Shown: positions 16,964 through 25,472 of the stretch, piece after piece
Numbering within the stretch: the first letter of the stretch is position 1
Layout: each line of letters begins with the position of its first letter
Assembly (NCBI GenBank): GCA_017620205.1
Contig: JAFZQX010000007.1
Coordinates: forward strand, 1-64,000
DNA: 64,000 bases
Direction of reading: 5' to 3'
DNA from: Clostridia bacterium
Lineage (GTDB): Bacteria; Bacillota; Clostridia; UMGS1883; UMGS1540
Position numbers and translations under genes: made by a program
The notes under the pieces: model-generated
Seen by the model: only the letters and a program-made list of their open reading frames with translations
What the model was told of the DNA's origin: nothing
The model's database searches: none

Positions 16964-17887
16964 ATGACTAAAATATCTGTTGTAGTTCCTCTTTATAATG
17001 AAGAAAAGGTGATAAACGAGTGTTATACGCGAATAAAAAACGTACTCTCGGGCATTTCCATGTCTCACGAAATTATATTTGTAAATGACGGAAGCCGCGA
17101 TAAGACAGAGGCTTTGGCGCGTTCTTTGGCGGAAAATGACGGCGATTTGAAGCTTATCAACTTTTCCAGAAATTTCGGACATCAAACGGCTATAACGGCA
17201 GGCCTTGATTTCTGCGAAGGCGACGTCGTTGTTATAATGGACGCCGATATGCAGGATCCGCCTGAGCTTATACCGCAAATGATTGAAAAGTGGCGGGAAG
17301 GCTATGAGGTTGTTTACGGAAAACGCGCGCAAAGGCGCGGAGAAAGCGCATTTAAACTTATTACGGCAAAAATATTTTACCGTTTCTTGAAACTGATGAC
17401 AAGTATCGACATACCTCTTGATACAGGTGATTTCAGACTGATAGACAAGAAAGTCGTAAAAGAAATCAATAAAATGCGGGAAAATAACCGTTATGTAAGA
17501 GGTCTTATGAGTTTTGCAGGATTTAAGCATGTGAGTGTCGAATATATAAGACAGGAGAGGTTTGCGGGAGAAGCTAAGTACAGTTTATCGAAAATGCTAA
17601 AACTTGCTTCGGACGGAATAATATCCTTTTCAAACCGGCCATTGAAGCTTTCTTATATATTAGGCAGTATAACGTGTCTTGGCGCGGTAATATATTTCTT
17701 CGTGAATCTTTACCGCTGGGAGGCAATGGAGAAGCTTCCATACACAATATTGCTGTTGCTGCAGGGCTTTATACTTATATGTATAGGTATTCTGGGTGAA
17801 TATGTAGGAAGAATATACGATGAGTGCAAAGGCAGACCGATCTATATTATAAAGGATACGGTAGGGCTTTCAAAACCGGAAAAATAA
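16964..17887 (+). CDS. Polyprenyl-phosphate glycosyltransferase (GT2, DPM1/GtrB type)
   Basis: It probably transfers a sugar from a nucleotide donor to undecaprenyl phosphate at the inner membrane face. The GT-A domain has the opening block VVVPLYNEEKV, the metal-binding MDADMQDPPELI and TGDFRLIDKKVV. About residues 230-300 contain two membrane helices, as in GtrB/DpgS. I start at the ATG at 16964 (AAGGA 9 bases upstream) rather than the in-frame ATG at 16931 inside the previous gene. Its place 14 bases after the PMT-like gene indicates a donor-maker/user pair. Confidence 0.9.
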   Translation: MTKISVVVPLYNEEKVINECYTRIKNVLSGISMSHEIIFVNDGSRDKTEALARSLAENDGDLKLINFSRNFGHQTAITAGLDFCEGDVVVIMDADMQDPPELIPQMIEKWREGYEVVYGKRAQRRGESAFKLITAKIFYRFLKLMTSIDIPLDTGDFRLIDKKVVKEINKMRENNRYVRGLMSFAGFKHVSVEYIRQERFAGEAKYSLSKMLKLASDGIISFSNRPLKLSYILGSITCLGAVIYFFVNLYRWEAMEKLPYTILLLLQGFILICIGILGEYVGRIYDECKGRPIYIIKDTVGLSKPEK

Positions 17888-17926
17888 CGTAAACACTTCA
17901 ATATTAATATAGAAGGAGAGAGTAAA

Positions 17927-18448
17927 ATGAAGGTAAACATCATAGGAAGAAAAGTTGAAATCACGGACAAACTCAGAAACATCACGGAAAAGAAGATTGA
18001 GAAGCTTTCCAAGTTTTTCAAGGACGACGCGGAAGCAAAAGTTACTTTCTCGGAACAGAAGCTTGATAAAACCGTTGAGGTAACAATCTTCCAGAGTGGA
18101 ATGATTTATCGCGCGGAGGAAACAGACCGTGACGAATTTGCCGCAATCGATAACGTTGTTGACGTAATCGAAAGACAGATTCGTAAAAACAAGACAAGAC
18201 TTGAAAAGAAACTGCGTGAAACTGCCTTCACGGCTCCTGCCGAGATTGATGACGCTGAGGAAGAAACAGAATTCAAAATCGTGAAAACAAAGAAATATGC
18301 AGTTAAACCCATGAGTCCGGATGAAGCAATACTTCAGATGAACCTTTTGGGACACGAGTTCTTCCTTTTCAAAAACTCAAACACCGATGAGAATAACATC
18401 GTTTATAAGAGGCACGACGGAAACTACGGCCTTATAGAAACCGAGTAG
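17927..18448 (+). CDS. hpf: Ribosome hibernation promoting factor, long form
   Basis: A 173-residue protein with the N-terminal HPF/RaiA domain (MKVNIIGRKVEITDKLRNIT, about 1-100) and the C-terminal dimerisation domain of long HPF (KPMSPDEAILQMNLLGHEFFLF..., about 118-173). The long form drives 100S ribosome dimers in stationary phase in Bacillota. It has a strong GAAGGAGAG ribosome site. I see no clear separate promoter in the 39-bp gap, so co-transcription with the glycosyltransferases is possible. Confidence 0.95.
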   Translation: MKVNIIGRKVEITDKLRNITEKKIEKLSKFFKDDAEAKVTFSEQKLDKTVEVTIFQSGMIYRAEETDRDEFAAIDNVVDVIERQIRKNKTRLEKKLRETAFTAPAEIDDAEEETEFKIVKTKKYAVKPMSPDEAILQMNLLGHEFFLFKNSNTDENNIVYKRHDGNYGLIETE

Positions 18449-18454
18449 TTGCGA

Positions 18455-18770
18455 CGCGGAGGGCAAACGTATATTTGGCAGCACACACCAAGTGTGCCCG
18501 GCATAGCCTGCCTTAAGGTTTTGTTTGCCCTTTCGCCGCTTTAAGCAGTTGCTTAGAAAATCTTTGCGGGCGGCGCGACGGCGCCTGCAAGTTTTAATGG
18601 AGCTGCGGCTTTGTGCCGCAGCTCTAACGATATAGAGTGGTTTAACGTGGAAATTTTTCACGTTAAGCCTCCGGCGGATTTGATTGCGCGTGCGAAATTT
18701 TCGGCATATGCCGAAACGCACATGCGCACTTTAATCTCTTTCATTCCTCTGCACCGCTTGAAAGAGAAAT
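18455..18770. other. Hairpin-rich non-coding gap, candidate structured RNA
   Basis: The 370 bases between hpf and rnmV hold no credible ORF but a run of stems. AGGGCAAAC/GTTTGCCCT (18460-18468 with 18523-18531) encloses GCACAC/GTGTGC. Then TTGCGGGCG/CGCCTGCAA (18564/18582), GAGCTGCGGC/GCCGCAGCTC (18600-18624, 10 perfect bp), TTAACGTG/CACGTTAA (18642-18666), a 16-bp palindrome at 18700-18715 inside a longer arm (18685-18728), and TCTCTTTCA/TGAAAGAGA (18735-18767). None is followed by a clear T-run. It could be an uncharacterised RNA, a decayed palindromic element, or a long 3'/5' UTR. Strand is undetermined. Confidence 0.5.
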
Positions 18771-18818
18771 ATTTAATAGCTATTTGTGCCGACGCGAAGC
18801 GACGGAATGGAGATTAAA

Positions 18819-19406
18819 ATGAAGATTTCACAGGCTATAATAGTTGAAGGCACATACGATAAAATAAAGCTGTCCGGAGTTGTTGACGCGCTTATAGTCA
18901 CAACGGACGGATTTGATATTATTAATAATAAAGAAAAGCTTTCATATATAAAAACGCTTGCAAAGACGTGCGGCATAGTAATTTTAACCGATTCCGACAG
19001 GGCGGGGTTTTTGATACGGAATCATATAAAAGGCGCCGTTTCCGAAGGACAGGTTTTAAATGCCTATATTCCCGACGTAAAGGGAAAAGAGCACCGGAAG
19101 CGAAAGCCTTCAAAAGAAGGGTTTTTGGGCGTTGAGGGTTTGACGGACGAGATTATTAAAAACGCCCTGATTTCTGCCGGCTGTACGGAAGATAAGCCAA
19201 AAAGCGCCGGCATAACAAAAACCGATTTGTATGAGGACGGACTTTTGGGCGGAAACGACAGCAGAAATAAGAGAATAGAAATATCCGAAAAACTCGGCCT
19301 TCCCGGAAGACTTTCGGCAAACGCTTTTTTGGACGCGTTAAACCGTCTGTTGAGTTATGATAAGTACAAAGAAATCACACGAGGTGACAGTGATGAAAAT
19401 TTATGA
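18819..19406 (+). CDS. rnmV: Ribonuclease M5
   Basis: It matures 5S rRNA. A Toprim domain covers the N-terminal ~95 residues: Glu in AIIVEGTYDKIKL and the DSDRAG motif in ILTDSDRAGF. A C-terminal M5-specific domain follows, with EHRKRKPSKEGFLGVEGL. I use the ATG at 18819 (TGGAGA upstream); the frame also reaches 18786 without a ribosome site. The usual partner ksgA is not next to it; instead a flavoprotein overlaps its end by 14 bases. Confidence 0.9.
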   Translation: MKISQAIIVEGTYDKIKLSGVVDALIVTTDGFDIINNKEKLSYIKTLAKTCGIVILTDSDRAGFLIRNHIKGAVSEGQVLNAYIPDVKGKEHRKRKPSKEGFLGVEGLTDEIIKNALISAGCTEDKPKSAGITKTDLYEDGLLGGNDSRNKRIEISEKLGLPGRLSANAFLDALNRLLSYDKYKEITRGDSDENL

Positions 19407-20310
19407 CAGTATAATAATAGGCGGCGGCCCGGCGGGACTGTGCGCAGGACTTTATCTTTCAAGAGGAGGGTATGACGCGCTTCTTTTGGAGAGTGGCTTT
19501 ATAGGCGGACAGGCGTCGCTTACTTCTAATATTGAAAACTATCCGGGCTTTGAAAACGGAATTTCCGGCATTGACCTCGCGATGAAAATGGAAGAGCAGG
19601 CAAAAAGGTTCGGCTTAAATATATTATATAATGAAGTGAAAAATATAAATCTTTCGGGAGACATAAAAACGCTTCTTACGGCGGACGGTGAGCTTCATGC
19701 AAAAACAGTAATAATCGCCTGCGGCGCGTCGCCCAGGAAACTCGGCTTGCCGAATGAAGAAAACCTCACGGGCAGCGGCGTATCATACTGTGCAACTTGT
19801 GACGGCGCCTTTTTTAAAGGTATGGACGTTGCTATAATAGGCGGCGGCAACACGGCGGCTGAGGATGCGCTTTTCCTTTCGAAAATAGTAAATAAGGTTT
19901 ATATTATACATAGGCGCGATAATCTCCGCGCGGAGCAGTCTTATAAAAACAAGATTTCCGAAACAGCTAATATAGAAGTCGTTTACAACAGTAAAATAAA
20001 GCAGATAGTTGAAAAAGACGGCGCCGTAAACGGTATTGAGATAGACAAAAACGGCGAAAGCGCGGCGCTTTTTGTGCGCGGTGTGTTTGTTGCAATAGGA
20101 ACCGAGCCGAGAAGCGGACTTTTCAAAGAAATAAAAAAAGACGAAAACGGATACATAATAACCGATGAAAATATGAAAACATCACTTCCGGGCGTTTATG
20201 CGGCGGGCGATATACGTAAGAAGTCTTTAAGGCAGGTAGTAACAGCCGTAGCGGACGGCGCGGTTGCGGCAAATTCCGCGGCTCTCTTTTTAAGCGGAGG
20301 TATAGTATGA
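19393..20310 (+). CDS. trxB: Thioredoxin-reductase-like flavoprotein
   Basis: A 305-residue pyridine nucleotide-disulfide oxidoreductase. FAD-binding IIGGGPAGLCAGLYLSR opens the protein, the redox-active cysteine pair is CATC (in GVSYCATCDGAFF, about residue 135), an NADPH loop IIGGGNTAAEDALFL follows, and the C-terminal FAD block is GVYAAGDI. It should reduce thioredoxin or a related dithiol protein. No thioredoxin gene is adjacent, so a paralogous or ferredoxin-dependent role is not excluded. The ATG at 19393 has GAGGTGA upstream and overlaps rnmV; its stop overlaps the next gene. Confidence 0.9.
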   Translation: MKIYDSIIIGGGPAGLCAGLYLSRGGYDALLLESGFIGGQASLTSNIENYPGFENGISGIDLAMKMEEQAKRFGLNILYNEVKNINLSGDIKTLLTADGELHAKTVIIACGASPRKLGLPNEENLTGSGVSYCATCDGAFFKGMDVAIIGGGNTAAEDALFLSKIVNKVYIIHRRDNLRAEQSYKNKISETANIEVVYNSKIKQIVEKDGAVNGIEIDKNGESAALFVRGVFVAIGTEPRSGLFKEIKKDENGYIITDENMKTSLPGVYAAGDIRKKSLRQVVTAVADGAVAANSAALFLSGGIV

Positions 20311-21425
20311 AACTGTATAAAAACTGCAGAATAATAACCTGCGCGGATAAAGACTTTGAAAACGGTTATATTTTAACCGACAACGGTAAAATATCGGGAA
20401 TAGGCGATATGAAAGATATGCCGGAGTGCGAAAACGCGCTTGATTTAAAAGGCAAAACGGTTTGCCCCGGCTTTGTTGACGCGCACTCGCACATAGGCCT
20501 TTTCCATGACAGTGAAAGCTATGACATGGCGGACGCAAACGAGAGTACGGACGCGGTAACGCCGCACCTTCGCGCTATAGACGGCATAAACCCGCTTGAC
20601 AGGTGCTTTCGCGAAGCGCTTTTGTCGGGCGTTACAACAGTTGCGGCGGGTCCCGGCAGTGCAAACCCCATAGGCGGCACGTTTGCGGTACTAAAAACAG
20701 CCGGCAAAAGGATTGACGATATGGTTATAAACAGCTCGGCGGCCATGAAGTTTGCATTCGGCGAAAATCCGAAAAAGTGTCACGGCAAAGGCGGCTCAGC
20801 ACCCAAAACGCGTATGGCGACGGCTGCTGTTATAAGAGAAGCGCTTTTTAAAGCAAAGAATTATGACGGCACAAGCTTTGATATGAAATGCGAAGCTTTA
20901 AAACCCGTTGTTGACGGGAAAATGCTTGTCAAAGCGCATGCTCACAGGGCGGACGATATATTCACTGCAATAAGAATTGCGAAAGAGTTCGGGCTCTGTA
21001 TGACGATAGAACATTGCACAGACGGCGCTCTTATAGCTGATGAACTCAAAAAAGAGAACGTTGCCGTAATACTCGGCCCGCTTATGGGCGACAGGGGAAA
21101 GCCGGAGCTTTGTAATAAATCATATGAAACGGCGCGGGCGCTTTACAAAGCGGGATTAAGCTTTGCGCTGATGTCTGACCATCCCGAAGTGACGGAGAGC
21201 GACCTTTTGATGCAGGCACAGCTTTTGGTAAAGCACGGCGTGCCCGGAAAAGAAGCTCTTTATGCAATAACCATAAACGCCGCAAAAGCCATTGGCGCGG
21301 AAGACAGGGTGGGAACGCTCGAAGACGGTAAAGACGCAGATTTTTGCGTGTTTACAGGTGATCCTTTGTCGTTTGACGGCAAAATAAATTTTGTTGTATG
21401 CAGCGGTGTTGAATATCGCGCATGA
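20307..21425 (+). CDS. Amidohydrolase, imidazolonepropionase-like
   Basis: A 372-residue metal-dependent hydrolase. The beta-sandwich start (MKLYKNCRIITCADK) is followed by the metal motif VCPGFVDAHSHIGL, later histidines in VKAHAHRADDI and TIEHCTDG, and the catalytic Asp in MSDHPEVTESD. These fit the amidohydrolase superfamily; the C-terminal GTLEDGKDADFCVFTGDPL block is typical. Substrate is unknown. No histidine-degradation genes surround it, so it should not be named HutI. It overlaps the flavoprotein by four bases. Confidence 0.87.
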   Translation: MKLYKNCRIITCADKDFENGYILTDNGKISGIGDMKDMPECENALDLKGKTVCPGFVDAHSHIGLFHDSESYDMADANESTDAVTPHLRAIDGINPLDRCFREALLSGVTTVAAGPGSANPIGGTFAVLKTAGKRIDDMVINSSAAMKFAFGENPKKCHGKGGSAPKTRMATAAVIREALFKAKNYDGTSFDMKCEALKPVVDGKMLVKAHAHRADDIFTAIRIAKEFGLCMTIEHCTDGALIADELKKENVAVILGPLMGDRGKPELCNKSYETARALYKAGLSFALMSDHPEVTESDLLMQAQLLVKHGVPGKEALYAITINAAKAIGAEDRVGTLEDGKDADFCVFTGDPLSFDGKINFVVCSGVEYRA

Positions 21426-21513
21426 TGCTTGTTAAAAACAGATAAAAACCGGGGCTGTAATTATGGCATTTTAACAATTCAATAAAAAAATTATGGAAAT
21501 TTTCATTTTCCTA

Positions 21514-21541
21514 TTGCAAAAAATAAAAAAAATGTTATAAT
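21514..21541 (+). promoter_or_regulatory. Promoter of the dockerin/cohesin gene pair
   Basis: TTGCAA (21514-21519), 16-bp spacer, TATAAT (21536-21541). The leader of about 135 bases to the ATG contains AAGGAGG at 21614-21620 that is not next to a start, and an ATCTTC/GAAGAT pairing just before the true RBS. No known riboswitch class recognised. Confidence 0.75.
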
Positions 21542-21683
21542 AAGAGTGTATTGTTAGATTGGTGAAACGTGCTTTGTTAGAAATTAGTGCAGTTACTCGA
21601 TTTAGCACATCGGAAAGGAGGACAGTTCGTATCTTCAAAACTGCACAGTAAGTACATATTTAGAAGATTGAAAGGAGAAGGAA

Positions 21684-23180
21684 ATGACAAAATCAAGAAA
21701 TTTTAAAAGAGCATTGATTGTTATTGCGGCTCTTGCCTTGATAATTTGCTTTGCTCAGACGGTTGTTTTTGCTGCTAATACCGTAAATGTTAAAGACGGT
21801 TCATACAGCAACGGTACAATATCAGTTACCGGCTCCATCGGCACAAAAGGAGCAGAAATGACAATGTTGGCTGTCAGAACGAACAATGAAAACGTTCAGC
21901 TTAGCGACTATGAAACCCCCGACGCTTTAGCTGCAGACGTTCAGTATATCGATCAGGTTACAGCTACAGATGATAACTTTGAAAAGACATGGACATTCGA
22001 ACTCAGAGAAAATACCGAAGGAAGTTATTCCCATGTTGTAGTATTTGTATCAGGTACAGATGCAAACACTGTAAGTCTTGCTATTCCGCTTGACGAGAAA
22101 AACGGCGTAAACGGTACTGTTACATTTGCAAACGGTTCCGATTTCGTAGACAATGCTCCTACATTCGAAGCTGCAGGCGGCGACGATAACTGGAAAGGTC
22201 AGCTCGAAGGTACGGTTAAAGACGCTTCCGGCAATCCTGTTGAAGCTACGGTTGATATCACGGCAGGAACTATCACAATGGAAGCTCCGTTTGAGAAAAC
22301 ATCATATACAGTTACAATCACAAACACTTCTGATGATTATCCGGACTTCACAGCATCAAAGACATTCACATTGATTTCCGCAGACGGCGCAGCAGCTGCA
22401 GAAGCTATCGAAGAGCTCAATGCATTGCCCGCTGATCTCGGTGTTAATGTTGATAAGGGTGACGATGCTTATACAATCACAATTCCTGATAATACAGACA
22501 ACATCACATATACTGTAACTGTTGCAGGTGAAGAAGTAACAGACAGACCGGTTGTTGTTAACAGAGCAGAAGAAGGCGGAGATACACAGGTTGTTACTGT
22601 TAAAGCAGCAGCTAACGGTACAGACGCTGTAAAGACACACAGTGTAAACGTTCCCGCTAAGGGCGTTGTTGGCCCCGCAATCACAGAAGCTGATGTTACA
22701 ATCATCGCTGACGAAGAAGGCGAAACTATTACAGACGTTTACAAGAAGTTCATCGGAAAGGGCAACATAATCGTTACAATCGCTGAAGGCGAAATCGATC
22801 CTGAAACACAGAACGTAAAAGTAAACGGCAAAGATTTCTACTACGTTGCAAAACGTAACTACTTCGTAGGTATCGTTCCCGCAGCTGATAAAGCAGCTAT
22901 AATAGATGCTGTTGAAATCGGTGACGGCGCATCAGATGCAATCGAATACGGTAAAGATCCTATAGAGGGCGACCCCGGAACAAGACTTGACAACGGTGAC
23001 TGGGCTGCTATCAAGAAGATTTCGCTTAATAAGGTTGCACACCCGACAGATAAACAGCTTCTCGCATCAGACGTATCTGACGGCGTTATGGACGGCGTAA
23101 TCGATAACGGTGACTTTGCAGACGTTAAGAAAGTTGCACTCAGAAAAGTAAAAGATCTCTTAATTAACACCGTACAATAA
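21684..23180 (+). CDS. Secreted multi-domain protein with C-terminal dockerin-like module
   Basis: A 498-residue exported protein: signal peptide about 1-31 (ending VVFAANTV), then several beta-sandwich/Ig-like segments without any catalytic motif I recognise, then a dockerin-like end at about 432-498. The second dockerin repeat has the loop DGVMDGVIDNGD, fitting D-x-x-x-D-G-x-I-D-x-x-D, followed by a helix FADVKKVALRKV; the first repeat keeps only the later acids (LDNGD). The next gene encodes a cohesin-like protein. Codon choice (GCA/GCT, ACA, ATC) matches the ribosomal genes rather than neighbouring metabolic genes, which suggests high expression. Function is inferred to be surface attachment. 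Confidence 0.8.
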   Translation: MTKSRNFKRALIVIAALALIICFAQTVVFAANTVNVKDGSYSNGTISVTGSIGTKGAEMTMLAVRTNNENVQLSDYETPDALAADVQYIDQVTATDDNFEKTWTFELRENTEGSYSHVVVFVSGTDANTVSLAIPLDEKNGVNGTVTFANGSDFVDNAPTFEAAGGDDNWKGQLEGTVKDASGNPVEATVDITAGTITMEAPFEKTSYTVTITNTSDDYPDFTASKTFTLISADGAAAAEAIEELNALPADLGVNVDKGDDAYTITIPDNTDNITYTVTVAGEEVTDRPVVVNRAEEGGDTQVVTVKAAANGTDAVKTHSVNVPAKGVVGPAITEADVTIIADEEGETITDVYKKFIGKGNIIVTIAEGEIDPETQNVKVNGKDFYYVAKRNYFVGIVPAADKAAIIDAVEIGDGASDAIEYGKDPIEGDPGTRLDNGDWAAIKKISLNKVAHPTDKQLLASDVSDGVMDGVIDNGDFADVKKVALRKVKDLLINTVQ

Positions 23181-23201
23181 AAGCTTAATGACGTTTTTAA
23201 T

Positions 23202-23231
23202 CCGGGAAAACCTGTTTCAGGGTTTTCCCGG
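23202..23231 (+). terminator. Hairpin between the dockerin-like and cohesin-like genes
   Basis: An 11-bp perfect stem, CCGGGAAAACC/GGTTTTCCCGG, with an 8-base loop and no T-run. It may allow partial readthrough or protect the upstream mRNA. Confidence 0.55.
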
Positions 23232-23283
23232 CTTAAATAATAAAAAACATTAAAGATATTAAAGCAAGGAGAGTAAGAAAATC

Positions 23284-25242
23284 ATGAACAAAAAAATTCT
23301 TTCAATTTTTGTTGTTGCATTCATGCTTCTTTCTGTGTTCTCAACAGTTGCATTTGCAGATACTACAGATGTAACATTTGATTTCACAGTTCCGAACGTA
23401 ACAGCAGCACTCGGTAATGCCGAAAACGGAACAAAAACATTAGTAGCAGTACCGGTAATCGTTACATCCTCTGCGGCTTCTGATGCCGTAGGCTGTGACC
23501 TTATTTTTGATCCCACAGTACTTAATTATGTTAGTTGGGAGAACGTAAAAAACTATAAAGAGCAAGACTGCAGCGATCCTTATATTGATGAAGAAGCACC
23601 CACTATAATCGAACTCAATTTTGGTGCTGCATGGGATACCGGTTATGACAACGAAGCGTTTGTTGTATTAACGTTCGAATTTTTAGGTGAAATACCTGAA
23701 GGAGAAACTTCAGTTTCAACAACTATCACACCTGTCTTCCACAAAAACGTTTGTATCGATAGCGAACAGAACAAAATTCCCGCAGCTAATGAGACATTTA
23801 CTGCAGGTACAATCACAATCGCTAAACAGCATCAGACACCTGTTATCGGCAGCGTAACAATTAACGGTACAGGCGAAGTTGGTTCAGCTCTCACAGCTAC
23901 ACCCGCTGATTTCGAAGATAACTGGGACCTCGAACCCACATATTCATATGAATGGAAAATAGGCAGCAGCGTTGTTTCTACAGAAGCAACATACACACCT
24001 GTTGCAGCTGATATCGACAAAACAGTTACAGTTTCCGTTAAAGCTACAGTAGATGCTGATGAAAACGCTGAAAGTGATGCTAAAACAGCTACAAAAGCAA
24101 TCAAAGCTAACGAAACAGCTACAGCTTCAGTTGCAAACTTTGCAATTGCTCCCGAAGAAGCTTCTGTTGGTGAACCCATAACAGTATCTTATGCCTTCAC
24201 ACCTTCCATAAACGGCGGTGAAGACGCTTCAGAAATCGTATGGTACAACGCAGCTGAGCCCGAAGAAGGCGAGCCCGCTGCACTTTCCGGTGAAGTTAGT
24301 GCAGACGGCAAAACATATACACCTTCCGTAGAAGACTATGAAAACGGCGTTGTAGTTGGCGTTGCTGTTACACCTAAGGGTGACAAAGACGTGGCTGCAG
24401 GCAGAGCTGTTACAGCTGAAGCTGCAGGCGCAGTTGCAGTTCAGAAACCTGTTGTAACAGAAGTTACACTCGGCACAGTAACAGCAGGTAAACCCGCTAC
24501 AGTTTCCTACAAATATGACGGTGTTGGCGATTCCGATGCTTGCAAAGAAGGCAACACAATCATTGAATTCTACATGGTAAATGAAGATGAAGAAGCTGAA
24601 GAAGATATCCTCTTAACAGGCGAAGAAGAAGGCGTTACAATCGAAGGCGACACAATCACGCTTTCTAAAGATTTCAAAGGTGCAGAAATCTACGCAGTAG
24701 TTACACCTGTTAACGCAGCAGGCGTTGCCGGTGAACCCGTTGCTTCTAACGGTAAAGTTGTAAAATCCAAGAAGGGCGGCTCCGGCGGCCTTAACGGTCC
24801 TTCACTCGCTCCCAGCAAGCAGGATGAAAACAACAACAATAACAACAATAACAACACAGTAGACACAGATAAATTCATCCTTACAATAGACAGCAAAGAA
24901 GCTTCTGTTTGGGGCGTTGTAAAGACAACTGATGTTGCTCCTATCATCGTAAAAGACAGAACAATGCTTCCGATCAGATTCGTTGCTGAAAACCTCGGCT
25001 TCGAAGTTGAATGGGATAACGATGCTAGAAAAGTTACAATCACAAAGGGCGAAGACGTATTAACACTCGTTATTGATTCTGACATAGCAACTGTAAACGG
25101 CGAAGAAGTTAAACTCGACAGCGCAGCTTATATCGACGTTGAAGCAAGCAGAACAATGGTTCCGCTTAGATTCATCGCTGAAAACCTCGGCTACAATGTT
25201 GAATGGGTTAACGCTACAAGACAGGTTGTTATCACAAAATAA
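23284..25242 (+). CDS. Secreted cohesin-like protein with stalk-domain C-terminus
   Basis: A 652-residue exported protein. After the signal peptide (about 1-25, VAFADTT) residues 28-180 resemble a cohesin: VAVPVIVTSS, VGCDLIFDPTVLNYV, FVVLTFEFLGEIPEG and a final GTITI strand. Residues 185-505 are Ig-like repeats rich in Ala/Glu. A run of nine asparagines lies near residue 517. Residues 530-652 carry two copper-amine-oxidase-N-like units (VKDRTMLPIRFVAENLG and EASRTMVPLRFIAENLG). I infer a scaffoldin-like surface receptor for the dockerin-like protein encoded upstream. No SLH or sortase signal is present, so the stalk units may be what holds it at the wall. Codon use indicates high expression. 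Confidence 0.8.
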   Translation: MNKKILSIFVVAFMLLSVFSTVAFADTTDVTFDFTVPNVTAALGNAENGTKTLVAVPVIVTSSAASDAVGCDLIFDPTVLNYVSWENVKNYKEQDCSDPYIDEEAPTIIELNFGAAWDTGYDNEAFVVLTFEFLGEIPEGETSVSTTITPVFHKNVCIDSEQNKIPAANETFTAGTITIAKQHQTPVIGSVTINGTGEVGSALTATPADFEDNWDLEPTYSYEWKIGSSVVSTEATYTPVAADIDKTVTVSVKATVDADENAESDAKTATKAIKANETATASVANFAIAPEEASVGEPITVSYAFTPSINGGEDASEIVWYNAAEPEEGEPAALSGEVSADGKTYTPSVEDYENGVVVGVAVTPKGDKDVAAGRAVTAEAAGAVAVQKPVVTEVTLGTVTAGKPATVSYKYDGVGDSDACKEGNTIIEFYMVNEDEEAEEDILLTGEEEGVTIEGDTITLSKDFKGAEIYAVVTPVNAAGVAGEPVASNGKVVKSKKGGSGGLNGPSLAPSKQDENNNNNNNNNTVDTDKFILTIDSKEASVWGVVKTTDVAPIIVKDRTMLPIRFVAENLGFEVEWDNDARKVTITKGEDVLTLVIDSDIATVNGEEVKLDSAAYIDVEASRTMVPLRFIAENLGYNVEWVNATRQVVITK

Positions 25243-25260
25243 TTAAATCGTAAGATTTTA

Positions 25261-25295
25261 CAGAGCTGCGGCATTGCCGCGGCTCTGTTTTTTTT
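25261..25295 (+). terminator. Intrinsic terminator after the cohesin-like gene
   Basis: A 12-bp stem, CAGAGCTGCGGC/GCCGCGGCTCTG (one G-U), with a three-base loop, followed by eight T. Confidence 0.95.
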
Positions 25296-25394
25296 GCTTT
25301 CGCACCTGATTGCTGAAACCCGGTCTGCCGCAAAGAAACGTATTTTAAGCATATTTTAAAGATTATTAGGAAGTTTATCGCCGCACTTTCTTAT

Positions 25395-25423
25395 AAAAAA
25401 ACCTTCCCCTAAAAAGGGGAAGG
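25395..25423 (-). terminator. Intrinsic terminator of the DUF378 gene
   Basis: CCTTCCCC/GGGGAAGG stem (25402-25409 with 25416-25423). On the minus strand it is followed by seven T (plus-strand A-run 25395-25401). Confidence 0.88.
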
Positions 25424-25472
25424 AGGGTTGGAAAGTACTTCGAATGAGGTGTGTCATCCGCAGCGCTTCTAA

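Noticed and set aside
21548-21683. Riboswitch (for example c-di-GMP) in the leader of the dockerin-like gene
   Set aside because: Neither the c-di-GMP-I nor c-di-GMP-II conserved blocks are seen; only a weak ATCTTC/GAAGAT pairing exists.
24826-24860. AAC/AAT triplet repeat as a phase-variable microsatellite
   Set aside because: It simply encodes the polyasparagine linker of the cohesin-like protein in mixed AAC/AAT codons; triplet changes would stay in frame and not switch the gene.
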